Part shown: piece after piece, positions 41,609-50,987 of the stretch | Layout of the letters: each line of letters starts with the position of its first letter | Position numbering within the stretch: the stretch's first letter is position 1 | Assembly: GCA_031255495.1 (NCBI GenBank) | Contig: JAIRSK010000020.1 | Location: 1 to 64,000, forward strand | Direction of reading: 5' to 3' | DNA length: 64,000 nt | DNA from: Endomicrobiellum devescovinae | GTDB taxonomy: Bacteria > Elusimicrobiota > Endomicrobiia > Endomicrobiales > Endomicrobiaceae | Notes under the pieces: model-generated | The model's input: only the letters and a program-made list of their open reading frames with translations | Databases searched by the model: none | What the model was told of the DNA's origin: nothing | Position numbers and translations under genes: made by a program

Positions 41609-42544
41609 CTATGCCTGACAGCCTGCTGAAGCTTTACGTTGCAAAAGCTCCCAACTGTTGTCAACATTTTTCTGAATAGCTTCAAGAATTGGAGCATTCT
41701 CAGGCTTGAAAAGATGTTTGAATCTACCCTGAGGCTTTAAGAACTCCGTTACAGGTTTCTTTTCTTTGGGCATAACGTTTATTTTGTAAACACCATACTC
41801 AACTTCAAAAGAAGGCCAAATACAGGTTTCAACAGCAAGTCTTGCAAGAGACATTGTATCTTCAGGCTTATAGTTCCAGCCCAGTCTGCATGGCGTCAAA
41901 ATATTTATAAACGACGAGCCGTCTATTGATAAAGCTTTTTGTACTTTTGTTATAAAGTCGTTCCAGTTTCCAACATACGCTTGAGCGACATAAGGAATAT
42001 TATGAGCTACCATTATCTGTGTTAAATCTTTTTTGTTCTGCTCTTTTCCTTGGTGGGCTTTTCCAGCGGGAGCTGTGGTTGTATGCGCACCGAGAGGCGT
42101 TGCTCCAGATCTCTGTATGCCAGTGTTCATATATGCTTCGTTGTTGTAGCATATATAAAGCATTCTATGCCCTCTTTCCATAGCTCCTGATAAAGACTGC
42201 AAACCTATATCGTACGTGCCGCCGTCACCGCCAAATGCAATAAATCTGATATCTTCCGTTATTTTTCCCTGCTTCTTTAAACTTCTGTAAGCTGTTTCTA
42301 TACCGCTACATGTCGCCGCAGAATTTTCAAAAGCACTGTGAAAAAAGGAATTTTTCCAAGCCGTATAGGGGAAGATAGTAGTAGAAACTTCCAAACAACC
42401 AGTCGCACTGGTAACAACGACCGGCGTGTTCCCTACAGCTATCATAGCCTGTCTAGCGACTATACCTGCTCCGCAACCTGCACAAAGACGATGTCCGCCT
42501 GTTACACGTTCCGGATTTTTACTCAAATCTTTTAAATTTGCCAT
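41609..42544 (-). CDS. porB: Pyruvate:ferredoxin oxidoreductase, beta subunit
   Basis: A 311-residue thiamine-diphosphate subunit. CAGCGAGIVARQ and CSGIETAYRSL flank the active site, FGGDGGTYDIGLQSLSGAMERG is the TPP-binding motif, and YNNEAYMNTGIQRSGATPLGA follows. Cysteines at CAGC and beyond fit ligation of the proximal Fe-S cluster. With PorA, PorC and PorD it oxidises pyruvate to acetyl-CoA and CO2 and reduces ferredoxin, a hallmark of anaerobic metabolism. Last gene of the operon. Confidence 0.95.
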   Translation of the reverse strand: MANLKDLSKNPERVTGGHRLCAGCGAGIVARQAMIAVGNTPVVVTSATGCLEVSTTIFPYTAWKNSFFHSAFENSAATCSGIETAYRSLKKQGKITEDIRFIAFGGDGGTYDIGLQSLSGAMERGHRMLYICYNNEAYMNTGIQRSGATPLGAHTTTAPAGKAHQGKEQNKKDLTQIMVAHNIPYVAQAYVGNWNDFITKVQKALSIDGSSFINILTPCRLGWNYKPEDTMSLARLAVETCIWPSFEVEYGVYKINVMPKEKKPVTEFLKPQGRFKHLFKPENAPILEAIQKNVDNSWELLQRKASAGCQA

Positions 42545-42580
42545 TTTATATCTCCTAAAAGCTTAAGCTTTTAAAGCTTT

Positions 42581-43786
42581 CTATTTCTTTCTTACGTTTA
42601 TATATTCTACTTGATTAGCTGGATTTTGGGCTCCTGAAGCTATCTTGTCAAGAGTCTCATAAACCTCAGATATATGCTTAGTATTGATTTCTCTTCCGCC
42701 AAGTCCATAAACATAATTTACAACTTTAGGGGTTGTAACTCCTGCAGCGTACAAAGAGGACACAACATCCGCATGTAGAGGAGCAAAAGCTCCCGAGCAA
42801 GAATCAGCTCTATCCAACACAGCTATAGCTTTTACATGAGCCAAATCTTTGGCAATCTGTTCCGTTGGGAAAGGTCTGAAAACTCTTATTTTCAAAAGAC
42901 CGGCTTTAATACCTTTTTCTCTTAATTCGTTTACAACAACTTTTGCAGTTCCAGCTGTTGATCCGATAACTACTATTGCAATTTCAGCGTCGTCAAGCAT
43001 AAATTTCTCATACATTTCATACTTACGTCCAAACGTTTTCTCAAAGTCTTTGGCTACGTTTAAGATTATGTCTTTTGAGTCTCTCATAGCTTGAGCAAGC
43101 TGGTATCTATGTTCAAAGTAATAGTCTTGCAAGTCAATTGAACCTAAAGTGTAAGGCTTTTTGGTGTCCAATAAGTATCTTTCAGGCTTATACTCACCTA
43201 CAAAAGCTTTTACATCAGCGTCTGGATAGAGCTCTACTACTTCCATACAGTGAGAAATAATAAATCCATCGGTCGTTACAAGCGTAGGAAGTTTTGCCTT
43301 TTCAGCAATTCTTGTAGCTTGAATCATATTGTCATAAGCCTCTTGAGAATTTTCTGAATAAATTTGAATCCAGCCTGAATCTCTTGCACCCATTGTATCT
43401 GACTGGTCGCCGTGAATATTAAGAGGAGCGGAAATCGCTCTGTTAACTTCTGCCATAACTATAGGAAGCCTCAATCCCGAAGCGATGTAGAGCATTTCCC
43501 ACATAAGGCATAATCCTTGCGAAGAAGTACCAGTCATAGCTCTAGCTCCAGCTGCAGAAGCCGCTATAGTCGCTGACATTGCAGAATGTTCGCTTTCAAC
43601 AGCTACATACTCGCTTTTTACAACGCCATCTGCGACAAACTGTGAGAATATCTGCACAATTTCTGTCGCAGGGGTTATAGGATACGCCGCTACTACATCC
43701 GGCTCTATTTGGCGCATTGCTTCCGCCATAACTTCGTTGCCTGTTTTTGCAACAAGTTTACCTTTTGAAAAAACTGTCTTTATCAT
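42581..43786 (-). CDS. porA: Pyruvate:ferredoxin oxidoreductase, alpha subunit
   Basis: A 401-residue subunit. GNEVMAEAMRQIEPDVVAAYPITPATEIVQ and EYVAVESEHSAMSATIAASAAGARAMTGTSSQG are the pyruvate-binding and TPP-contacting blocks, and VIGSTAGTAKVVVNELREKGIKAGLLKIRVFRPFP is the C-terminal domain. The length and motifs fit the four-subunit enzyme rather than the fused PFOR. It lies between porD and porB. Confidence 0.95.
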   Translation of the reverse strand: MIKTVFSKGKLVAKTGNEVMAEAMRQIEPDVVAAYPITPATEIVQIFSQFVADGVVKSEYVAVESEHSAMSATIAASAAGARAMTGTSSQGLCLMWEMLYIASGLRLPIVMAEVNRAISAPLNIHGDQSDTMGARDSGWIQIYSENSQEAYDNMIQATRIAEKAKLPTLVTTDGFIISHCMEVVELYPDADVKAFVGEYKPERYLLDTKKPYTLGSIDLQDYYFEHRYQLAQAMRDSKDIILNVAKDFEKTFGRKYEMYEKFMLDDAEIAIVVIGSTAGTAKVVVNELREKGIKAGLLKIRVFRPFPTEQIAKDLAHVKAIAVLDRADSCSGAFAPLHADVVSSLYAAGVTTPKVVNYVYGLGGREINTKHISEVYETLDKIASGAQNPANQVEYINVRKK

Positions 43787-43823
43787 TTCATTTAACCCCT
43801 TGAGGCAAAAAGCCTCTTAATAA

Positions 43824-44141
43824 TTATTTCTTTTCTTGTTCCATTGTAATAGCTTGAACTTTAACGGGACATTCTTTAGAGCAAATTCCGCAACCCTTGC
43901 AGTGATCGTAATCTATCCCCGTGACAACTGTTCCTTTTTTTTCGTCTGGAGCAATTTTTATGGAAGCATCAGGGCATGAAATCCAACAAGTTAAGCAATG
44001 TATGCACTTATCTTTGTTCCATACAGGTCTTATTGAACGCCAGCTCCCAGTATCAAAAGCTGTGGCTGTTCCCGGTTCTACATAATCCCCAACGGGGAGT
44101 TCCGCAGCAGTCAATTTTTTATTAGTACTTTCTTTATTCAC
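43824..44141 (-). CDS. porD: Pyruvate:ferredoxin oxidoreductase, delta subunit (ferredoxin-like)
   Basis: A 105-residue protein with two [4Fe-4S] motifs, CIHCLTCWISCPDAS and CKGCGICSKECPVK, the wiring subunit that passes electrons from PorB to ferredoxin. The N-terminal segment PVGDYVEPGTATAFDTGSWRS is typical of PorD. It lies between porC and porA. Confidence 0.94.
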   Translation of the reverse strand: MNKESTNKKLTAAELPVGDYVEPGTATAFDTGSWRSIRPVWNKDKCIHCLTCWISCPDASIKIAPDEKKGTVVTGIDYDHCKGCGICSKECPVKVQAITMEQEKK

Positions 44142-44186
44142 TTTATTCCTCCAAGGAGCAAAAGGCTCCCTATAGTATTTTTAAAT

Positions 44187-44768
44187 TTAACGGCTTTTTA
44201 CTTCGTCAAAAGCGCGTTTTATAGATGAAAGATTCCCATCTATAACTTCAGGTTTGTGTCTGAATTTTGCCATAAGTTTACCTTTTGTATCTTCAAGAAC
44301 ACCGTTAATATCAAGTGTTCCTATTACTTTGACTAAAGCTCCAAGCATAGGCGTATTTGGTATGTCTTTTCCTATTGTTTCACGGGCTATTTGGCTTGCA
44401 TTTACAACATAAACCTGATTTGCATCAATTCCGAGCTTTTTAGCAATTTCATCTGAGCTGAAAGAAGTATTTACTATAACTTTGCCGGTAGTTCCTATAC
44501 CGTCTGTAACCGGCACTGATTCCATAAGAGAAGGATCCAATATAACAACATAGTTGGGATTTGTAACGCCTGAATGAATTGTTATAGGGTCTTCGCTTAC
44601 TCTATTGAAAGACTGAACTGGCGCTCCCATTCTCTCCGGACCGTATTCAGGAAAAGCCTGAATATACTTACCTGTTGCTAAAACAGCTTCGGCAAATAAA
44701 AGCGCTGCTGTTTTTGCGCCTTGTCCGCCGCGTCCGTGCCAACGGACTTCAATCATTTTTGCTGACAT
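44187..44768 (-). CDS. porC: Pyruvate:ferredoxin oxidoreductase, gamma subunit
   Basis: A 193-residue subunit. MIEVRWHGRGGQGAKTAALLFAEA is the family opening, then FPEYGPERMGAPVQSFNRVSEDPI and DPSLMESVPVTDG. Its likely role is CoA binding or structural. First gene of the operon. The 124-bp gap upstream should hold the operon promoter, but none stood out. Confidence 0.94.
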   Translation of the reverse strand: MSAKMIEVRWHGRGGQGAKTAALLFAEAVLATGKYIQAFPEYGPERMGAPVQSFNRVSEDPITIHSGVTNPNYVVILDPSLMESVPVTDGIGTTGKVIVNTSFSSDEIAKKLGIDANQVYVVNASQIARETIGKDIPNTPMLGALVKVIGTLDINGVLEDTKGKLMAKFRHKPEVIDGNLSSIKRAFDEVKSR

Positions 44769-44892
44769 TTTTATGCTCCTTTATTGAGAAGTAAAAAGCA
44801 AACAACGACATCAGATTAAGCTTATTTAAAGCTCTTTTCCAATCTCGCTTCTTCTTTTTACACTAATTAATTTTGAGTTTAAAGAACACTCT

Positions 44893-45489
44893 TTACATCT
44901 CTTTGCGACCTGCAATTGCACGTGAAATAGTTACCTCATCGGCATATTCAATATCCCCGCCAACGGGTAAACCATATCCAAGCCTTGTTACTTTAATACC
45001 TAGTTTTTTTATAAGTTCCGCGAGGTAAACTGCAGTCATTTCGCCTTTAGAATCGGTATCGGTAGCAATTATTACCTCACTAATGTTATCACTTTTTAGT
45101 CGTTTTATCAAATTGTCAATTCTTATATCATCAGGACCTACTGCATCTAAAGGAGACAACGCTCCGCCAAGAACAAAATAGAGACCTTTATAATCCTTAA
45201 CTTTGCTTACTGCTATTAAATCTTGAGGAGTTTCAACTACGCAAACAGTATTGCGATCTCTTGCTGAATCAGAACATACAGGACATGGGTCATGTTCACT
45301 TAGGTTATAGCAAATGCTACAACTTTTCATTGTCTGCCTTGCTTTGAGTATAGAATCTACAAGCCTGCTTACCTCATTCTCTGACATCTTTAATATATGA
45401 TAACTTAAGCGTTCTGCCATTTTTGGTCCTACTCCCGGCATCCTTTTTATTATTTCAATCATTCTTTCTATGGATTGAGGTCTGTTCAT
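44893..45489 (-). CDS. recR: Recombination protein RecR
   Basis: A 198-residue protein with a helix-hairpin-helix (RMPGVGPKMAERLSYHIL), a four-Cys zinc finger (CSICYNLSEHDPCPVC) and a Toprim domain (VVETPQDLIAVSKVKDYKGLYFVLGGALSPLDAVGPDD). It works with RecO/RecF to load RecA at gaps. It begins 1 bp after dnaX; the usual ybaB gene is not between them. Confidence 0.96.
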   Translation of the reverse strand: MNRPQSIERMIEIIKRMPGVGPKMAERLSYHILKMSENEVSRLVDSILKARQTMKSCSICYNLSEHDPCPVCSDSARDRNTVCVVETPQDLIAVSKVKDYKGLYFVLGGALSPLDAVGPDDIRIDNLIKRLKSDNISEVIIATDTDSKGEMTAVYLAELIKKLGIKVTRLGYGLPVGGDIEYADEVTISRAIAGRKEM

Positions 45490-45490
45490 A

Positions 45491-47110
45491 TTATTTATTG
45501 TCCGTGATCTTTTTAGCGGTAGATTTAAACTTCTTAGCTATATCTTCTATGTGTTTTGGCACAGCTGTCTTTGCCGTTTCTTTTAAATCTTCTTTAATTG
45601 TATATTCAACGGGAGATATAGGTTTTGCCTCTTTTACTACTATGTCTTCTTGCTTGTTTGGCAAAGCGTTTTTTTCAATCATAACTTTAATTTTTACATT
45701 TATTCCTGTCTTTCTTTGGAACAATTTTGTAATCTGCTCTTGGAATCCCATGATGCCTTCGTAGTCAAACTGTCCAGTAACAGACAACTGTATAGACGCA
45801 TCGCCAGTAACCTTAATTACAGCCTTTTTTAAAGACTGCGCTGTAAGAGGATGTTTTTTCATTATTTCAGTAACCAATTCGTCCCATACGCTTATTAAGT
45901 CGGCAGTCGCAGCAACGTTGTAACTTTCTTTTATCTCTGCTTGTTCAGTCGCGGAGCTTTCAAAACTGCTTTCCTTATTAATAGCATTCTTTTCAAGTTC
46001 GGCGATTCTATTTATAAGCTCACCAACGTTATAATAAGGTTCAGACATTTTAAGCAAATACATTTCAAGAAGAATTCTCGGCTGGTCATGCCAACGCATC
46101 TCTTCCAAAGCTTTTGACAACAAATTGTTCATTCTTATATGGCGTGAAACCGTGAACAAACTCTTTTGAATTTCAAAAAGTTTTTTATCTTCTGTAGAAA
46201 TTTCCGCTACTTCTGGATTTATCAAGTAAATCATAACTTGTCTTAAGTGGTCTCGCAGATCTCTTGCAAACTGCAAAATATTATATCCATCATCGTTAAT
46301 TTCCTTGACGATTTTTAAAATAGCTTGAATATCGCCTTTGGCAATATTTTCAGTAACCAAAGCAATTATATCTTTTGGAAGAAGACCAAGAAGCCCTCTT
46401 ATATATTCGCCTGTTATCTTTCCTGAATTTGAAGATACTGCTTGGTCTAATAAACTTAAGGCATCTCTCATAGAACCGCCAGAAGATGCGGTAATAATAC
46501 TTAAAGCGTCAGAATCTATATCAAAACCTTCTTTTTGAGCGATGTTTTGTATAGCTGAAGCCATTTCTGAAGCAGATATAAGTTTAAATCTATATTTTTG
46601 ACACCTTGAAAGAATAGTAACTGGAATTTTATGCTGCTCGGTAGTAGCCATTATAAAAATTACATGGGCAGGGGGCTCTTCCAAAGTTTTAAGGAGTGCA
46701 TTGAACGCCTGAGTAGTTATCTGATGCGCTTCGTCTATAATATAAATCTTGTAATTTGAGTGAGCGCTTGCAAACTTTACGTTCTCTCTTAACGCTCTTA
46801 TTTCGTCTATACCATTGTTTGACGCACCATCTATTTCTAATACGTCAACGCTTGAGCTTTTTGAAACTTCAAGACAGTTTTCGCAAATGCCGCAAGGAAT
46901 AGCAGTAGGACCATTTTTGCAGTTTAACGCTTTGGCAAGTATCCTTGCCATAGTTGTTTTCCCACAGCCTCTGGGACCGCTAAACAAATAAGCATGCGAT
47001 ATTCTTTTTTCAGAAATAGCGTTTTTAAGAGTTTGGGAAATATGGTCCTGCCCTATGACTTCGTCAAAGTTTTGAGGTCTGAATTTTCTTGCTAATCCAA
47101 GGTATGACAT
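45491..47110 (-). CDS. dnaX: DNA polymerase III subunit gamma/tau
   Basis: About 539 residues from the ATG at 47110 (MSYLGLARKFRPQNFDEVIGQ), preceded by AAAGGTG; the frame to 47143 only adds atypical residues. Walker A GPRGCGKTTMARI, a zinc motif (CKNGPTAIPCGICENC), Walker B YIIDEAHQI and the SRC sensor CQKYRF mark the clamp-loader ATPase. The Lys-rich C-terminus (about 380-539) is the tau-like region. No frameshift site producing a short gamma form was recognised. Confidence 0.95.
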   Translation of the reverse strand: MSYLGLARKFRPQNFDEVIGQDHISQTLKNAISEKRISHAYLFSGPRGCGKTTMARILAKALNCKNGPTAIPCGICENCLEVSKSSSVDVLEIDGASNNGIDEIRALRENVKFASAHSNYKIYIIDEAHQITTQAFNALLKTLEEPPAHVIFIMATTEQHKIPVTILSRCQKYRFKLISASEMASAIQNIAQKEGFDIDSDALSIITASSGGSMRDALSLLDQAVSSNSGKITGEYIRGLLGLLPKDIIALVTENIAKGDIQAILKIVKEINDDGYNILQFARDLRDHLRQVMIYLINPEVAEISTEDKKLFEIQKSLFTVSRHIRMNNLLSKALEEMRWHDQPRILLEMYLLKMSEPYYNVGELINRIAELEKNAINKESSFESSATEQAEIKESYNVAATADLISVWDELVTEIMKKHPLTAQSLKKAVIKVTGDASIQLSVTGQFDYEGIMGFQEQITKLFQRKTGINVKIKVMIEKNALPNKQEDIVVKEAKPISPVEYTIKEDLKETAKTAVPKHIEDIAKKFKSTAKKITDNK

Positions 47111-47273
47111 GTATGACACCTTTAACAGCGGTAATAAAAACAAAAAAATTACTGTGTTTTAAGTTTAGCAAATATAGGACTTTTATTACAATTTTTTGCA
47201 ATTTTTTTACACAAGAAAGCATTTTTAATAAAAATATGCGCCTCAGTTTTTTGTTGGGGCACCAAATATAATT

Positions 47274-47302
47274 TTGACACAGATACGTTTTTTGTGTAGA
47301 AT
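47274..47302 (+). promoter_or_regulatory. Promoter of the 47420-50977 gene cluster
   Basis: TTGACA (47274-47279), a 17-bp spacer and TAGAAT (47297-47302) form a near-consensus promoter. The leader to the ATG at 47420 is about 110 bases and AT-rich, with AGAGG shortly before the start. Confidence 0.75.
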
Positions 47303-47419
47303 TTCTTTCGTTATCTTAATCTTACGCGTTTTTCTAATTTTTAACTTTTTAGAGAAACTTTGGATCATCTCAAAAAACTTTTCTTTTTGTTTCTAAGTCA
47401 ATTATAAAAAGAGGTTCTC

Positions 47420-48979
47420 ATGTCTTCCAAGCGTGCGATAATTATTGGGGCAGGTCCTGCAGGGCTTACGGCAGCTTATGAACTCTTAAACAAAACTGAT
47501 ATCAAACCAATAATAATTGAAGCATCAAAAGAAATCGGTGGAATTTCAAAAACATACAATTATAAAGGTAATAGAATGGACATGGGAGGACATAGATTCT
47601 TCTCAAAGTCTAACAGAGTATTGCAGTGGTGGCTTGATATTATGCCGTTGCAAACAATGCCTTCAAAAGATGATATATTATTAAACAGAAAACTTATCTT
47701 CAAACAATCTAATACGCAAAATAATCCTGAAACTGAAGACAAAGTAATGTTAATGCGAAGAAGATTATCAAGAATTTTCTTCTTAAGAAAATTTTTTGAT
47801 TACCCAATATCTTTAAGTTATAAAACAATAAAAAACCTTGGTATTACTAGAATTCTTAAGTCAGGCATGAGTTATATATATTCTTTTTTTGTTAAAGGAA
47901 ATGAAAAATCTCTTGAAGATTTTATTATAAATAGATTTGGTAAAGATTTGTATTCAACATTTTTTAAAGATTACACGTATAAAGTTTGGGGAATAGAACC
48001 AAATAAAATACCAGCAGACTGGGGTGTTCAAAGAATAAAGGGTGTTTCTATAATAAAAGTTTTAGAAGATGCATTAAGAAAATTGTTTAACATAAAACAA
48101 AAAAATATTGAGACTAGTCTTATAGAACAATTCTATTATCCTAAATATGGACCAGGTCATTTTTGGGAAACTACGGCAAACGAAATTAGAAAAAAAGGTG
48201 GGGAAATAATTTTTGACCAAACCGTATGCAAGATAGTTACAGAAAACAATAAAATAGTGTCTGTTTCTGCAAAAGATCATTTAGGAAACTTACAGAATTA
48301 TAAAGGTGATTACTTTATATCCTCAATGCCTGTGAAAGATTTGATAGAGGCGTTTGACACAAAAGACAAGGAAGTTGAAACTACGGCAAACGGTTTAGTT
48401 TATCGTGACTTTATAACAGTAGGATTACTTATGAAAAAGCTTGAACTTTTAAATGATACAAGAATACCATCATATAAGAACATAACTCCTGACTTATGGA
48501 TTTACATTCAAGAAAAAGATGTAAAAATAGGGCGTCTTCAAATATTTAACAACTGGAGTCCATATCTTGTAAAAGATTATGAGAATACTGTATGGATAGG
48601 GCTTGAATATTTTTGCAATGAAACCGATGATTTATGGAGTATGAATGAAAATGATTTTATTAATTTTGCAATAAGCGAACTTGAAAGAATAAACATAATA
48701 AAGAAAGAGAATGCTATTGATCGTTGTTTAGTAAAAGTGCCTAAAGCATATCCAGCCTATTTTGGCTCTTATAATAATTTTGATTTGATAAGAAATTTTA
48801 CCGATAAATTTGAAAATCTGTTTCTAGTCGGAAGAAATGGTATGCATAAATATAACAACATGGATCATTCTATGCTTACGTCAATGATAGCTGTTGAGAA
48901 CATAGCTAACAATATAAAGTATAAAGACAACATATGGAAAGTAAACACTGAAGCTAATTACCATGAACAAAAGCAATAA
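47420..48979 (+). CDS. FAD-dependent oxidoreductase, UDP-galactopyranose-mutase/amine-oxidase-like
   Basis: A 519-residue protein with an N-terminal Rossmann FAD motif (AIIIGAGPAGLTAAYELL) and the second FAD block GGISKTYNYKGNRMDMGGHRFFSKS, as in the Glf/protoporphyrinogen-oxidase-like group. VGRNGMHKYNNMDHSMLTSM near the C-terminus is the FAD-closing motif, and the HxF-containing GGHRFFS block resembles cell-envelope sugar or polyprenol oxidoreductases. The exact reaction is unknown. It overlaps gtrA by 17 bases, which points to surface-glycan work. Confidence 0.8.
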   Translation: MSSKRAIIIGAGPAGLTAAYELLNKTDIKPIIIEASKEIGGISKTYNYKGNRMDMGGHRFFSKSNRVLQWWLDIMPLQTMPSKDDILLNRKLIFKQSNTQNNPETEDKVMLMRRRLSRIFFLRKFFDYPISLSYKTIKNLGITRILKSGMSYIYSFFVKGNEKSLEDFIINRFGKDLYSTFFKDYTYKVWGIEPNKIPADWGVQRIKGVSIIKVLEDALRKLFNIKQKNIETSLIEQFYYPKYGPGHFWETTANEIRKKGGEIIFDQTVCKIVTENNKIVSVSAKDHLGNLQNYKGDYFISSMPVKDLIEAFDTKDKEVETTANGLVYRDFITVGLLMKKLELLNDTRIPSYKNITPDLWIYIQEKDVKIGRLQIFNNWSPYLVKDYENTVWIGLEYFCNETDDLWSMNENDFINFAISELERINIIKKENAIDRCLVKVPKAYPAYFGSYNNFDLIRNFTDKFENLFLVGRNGMHKYNNMDHSMLTSMIAVENIANNIKYKDNIWKVNTEANYHEQKQ

Positions 48980-49367
48980 TATTACAATTCAATTTATAAA
49001 ATATTTTTTTGCGAGTGCTTTGGCATTAATAACGGATTTTGCACTTCTCTATATTTTGACAGAATTCTTAAGTTTCTACTATCTGGTTTCTGCTTCTTTG
49101 TCATTTACTGCAGGTCTGTTAGTAACGTATATTTTAAGCAAGAAATATATATTTGCAGAAAGTACTATATCAAATACGAAATATGAATTTGCAATTTTTG
49201 CAGCAATAGGCATTGTAGGACTTGGAATAAACAGTTTATCTTTGAAATTTTTGACAGAAAAATTAAGTCTTTATTATATGTACTCTAAATTTATAACTGC
49301 ATTTATTACATACCTTTGGAATTTTTTCTGTAGAAAATATATCCTTTTTAACAGGAGAAACTCTTGA
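48963..49367 (+). CDS. GtrA family membrane protein
   Basis: A 134-residue protein with four transmembrane helices matching the GtrA-like family (FIKYFFASALALITDFALLYIL; TYLWNFFCRKYILF near the end). Members flip or help flip polyprenyl-linked sugars, first described for O-antigen glucosylation. It sits between the oxidoreductase and the large membrane protein, overlapping both. Confidence 0.88.
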   Translation: MNKSNNITIQFIKYFFASALALITDFALLYILTEFLSFYYLVSASLSFTAGLLVTYILSKKYIFAESTISNTKYEFAIFAAIGIVGLGINSLSLKFLTEKLSLYYMYSKFITAFITYLWNFFCRKYILFNRRNS

Positions 49368-50977
49368 TAATAAGCTTCTTTAGAAACGAAAAAATAAATT
49401 TTTCCGTATTAGCTTTCTGTCTTTCGGCAATTATTTTTGCTGTTTATTTTCACGCTCTTGATTTTGGTTTCACAAATCTAGATGACAATAACAGTCTGCA
49501 CAGGGTTGCTGGCGACTTGGCAAAAAAAACAGCTTTTATAGATGTATTTAAAAAAGACGTTATGCTTGGCAAATCTCCAACACCTTACTATCGTCCTATG
49601 GTAGCGCTGTCTTTTGTATTTGATTATAAAATAGCAGGCGAATCGGAATGGTATTCCCATTTTTCATGCATAGCTCTTCACTGCATAACCACAATTCTGA
49701 TATTCTTGTTTCTCAAAAAATATTTATTTAAAAAACTGTTGCCATCTTTTTTAGCCGCTCTCGTTTTTGCTGTCCACCCTTCTTGTATGTACACAGTCAT
49801 ATGGGCTACAGGAAGAAATGAATCTCTTCTTTTAATGAACTTCTTAATATCTTTGATGTTTTTCATTGAATACGTAAATACCAAAAAGCTAGGATTTCTT
49901 GTTGCACATATGTTTTTTATTTTACTGTGCTTCTTTACAAAGGAATCTGGCATTATATTTCCATTTGTTACTCTTCTTTACTTTTTTCTTACAAAAGAAA
50001 AAAACCAACAACTTAAGATATATATTTATTTGATTTGGATTGCTTTGATTTTGTTCTTTATGATTTCAAGGAAGTTGGCTGTCAACTCCGGAGGCTTTTC
50101 AATTCCATTTTGCAAAGACGGTATAGTTATGTTTTTTGATTATTATTCCTCAATGTTTTTTTTTAGAACCCCTTTCGGCGTAGCTAACATGAGTTTAAAG
50201 TTATTTTTTTTGGGTCTTTCGGGATTCTTGCTTTCTTTATTTTTTGCTTTCTACAATGTAACAGACAAAAAAATTATAAAGAGAAACTCTTTCTTTGTAC
50301 TCTTAACCCTTATAAGCATAGGCACAAACTGCATGACAGGAACAAGATTATGGTTTCAAGGCAATAGGATGTATGTTCCAATGTTGGGTGTAATAATTGT
50401 CTTCATATCTTTCTTAACTCCGTATTTAGAAAACAAAAAAACAAAATCTTGGATTATTTATTGTTTTTCTGTTATTATGCTAATTTGTGTTGCAACAAAT
50501 GTTAAAGCATCGTATAAATTCAAAAATAGTATCGCATTTTGGGGAAATGTCATAAATGAAAACGGATCTACTGAAATTACTTCTTATAAATTTCACGCTT
50601 ATGCATTAATGGATAACGGAAGATTTCAAGAAGCTGTAAATGAATTACTGCCTATAGCTCAAGGACTAAACTTCGGCTATAGCGAAGTAAACTATGCATT
50701 AGGAAGCGCTTTTATGTTGAATAAGGATTATGCAAATGCCGCAAAAATATTTGAAATAATGGTTCAAACTAGACAAATGCTTATACCGCAAGTATATGCA
50801 AACATCATTTTGGCAATGCATTTTTCAAACAATGAAGAAAAGGCAAATTATTACTTTAACGAGTTTATGAAAACCACAAATTTGGATAACACCGCTGCAA
50901 ACGCTTATATAAACAACTTCAATAATTTTATAAATACTCAAAGAGAAGTTGATCTCTCGCGACCAAAAACTGTATAA
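49364..50977 (+). CDS. Multi-pass membrane protein with C-terminal TPR-like repeats (TMTC/PMT-like)
   Basis: A 537-residue protein. It probably starts at TTG 49364, overlapping the gtrA stop (TTGA), with AGGAG at suitable spacing. About ten hydrophobic segments occupy residues 10-390. Early loops contain FTNLDDNNSL and YYRPMVALSFVFDYKI, the D-containing first loop and YRP motif of membrane glycosyltransferases/TMTC-like proteins. The last 140 residues look like tetratricopeptide repeats. It likely adds a sugar from a polyprenyl donor to exported proteins or glycans. The substrate is unknown. It converges with clpB at 10 bp. Confidence 0.75.
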   Translation: MIISFFRNEKINFSVLAFCLSAIIFAVYFHALDFGFTNLDDNNSLHRVAGDLAKKTAFIDVFKKDVMLGKSPTPYYRPMVALSFVFDYKIAGESEWYSHFSCIALHCITTILIFLFLKKYLFKKLLPSFLAALVFAVHPSCMYTVIWATGRNESLLLMNFLISLMFFIEYVNTKKLGFLVAHMFFILLCFFTKESGIIFPFVTLLYFFLTKEKNQQLKIYIYLIWIALILFFMISRKLAVNSGGFSIPFCKDGIVMFFDYYSSMFFFRTPFGVANMSLKLFFLGLSGFLLSLFFAFYNVTDKKIIKRNSFFVLLTLISIGTNCMTGTRLWFQGNRMYVPMLGVIIVFISFLTPYLENKKTKSWIIYCFSVIMLICVATNVKASYKFKNSIAFWGNVINENGSTEITSYKFHAYALMDNGRFQEAVNELLPIAQGLNFGYSEVNYALGSAFMLNKDYANAAKIFEIMVQTRQMLIPQVYANIILAMHFSNNEEKANYYFNEFMKTTNLDNTAANAYINNFNNFINTQREVDLSRPKTV

Positions 50978-50987
50978 ATTTATATTT

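Noticed and set aside
45491..47110. Programmed frameshift in dnaX giving a short gamma form
   Set aside because: No A-AAA-AAG-type slippery site followed by a stem was noticed in the expected region.
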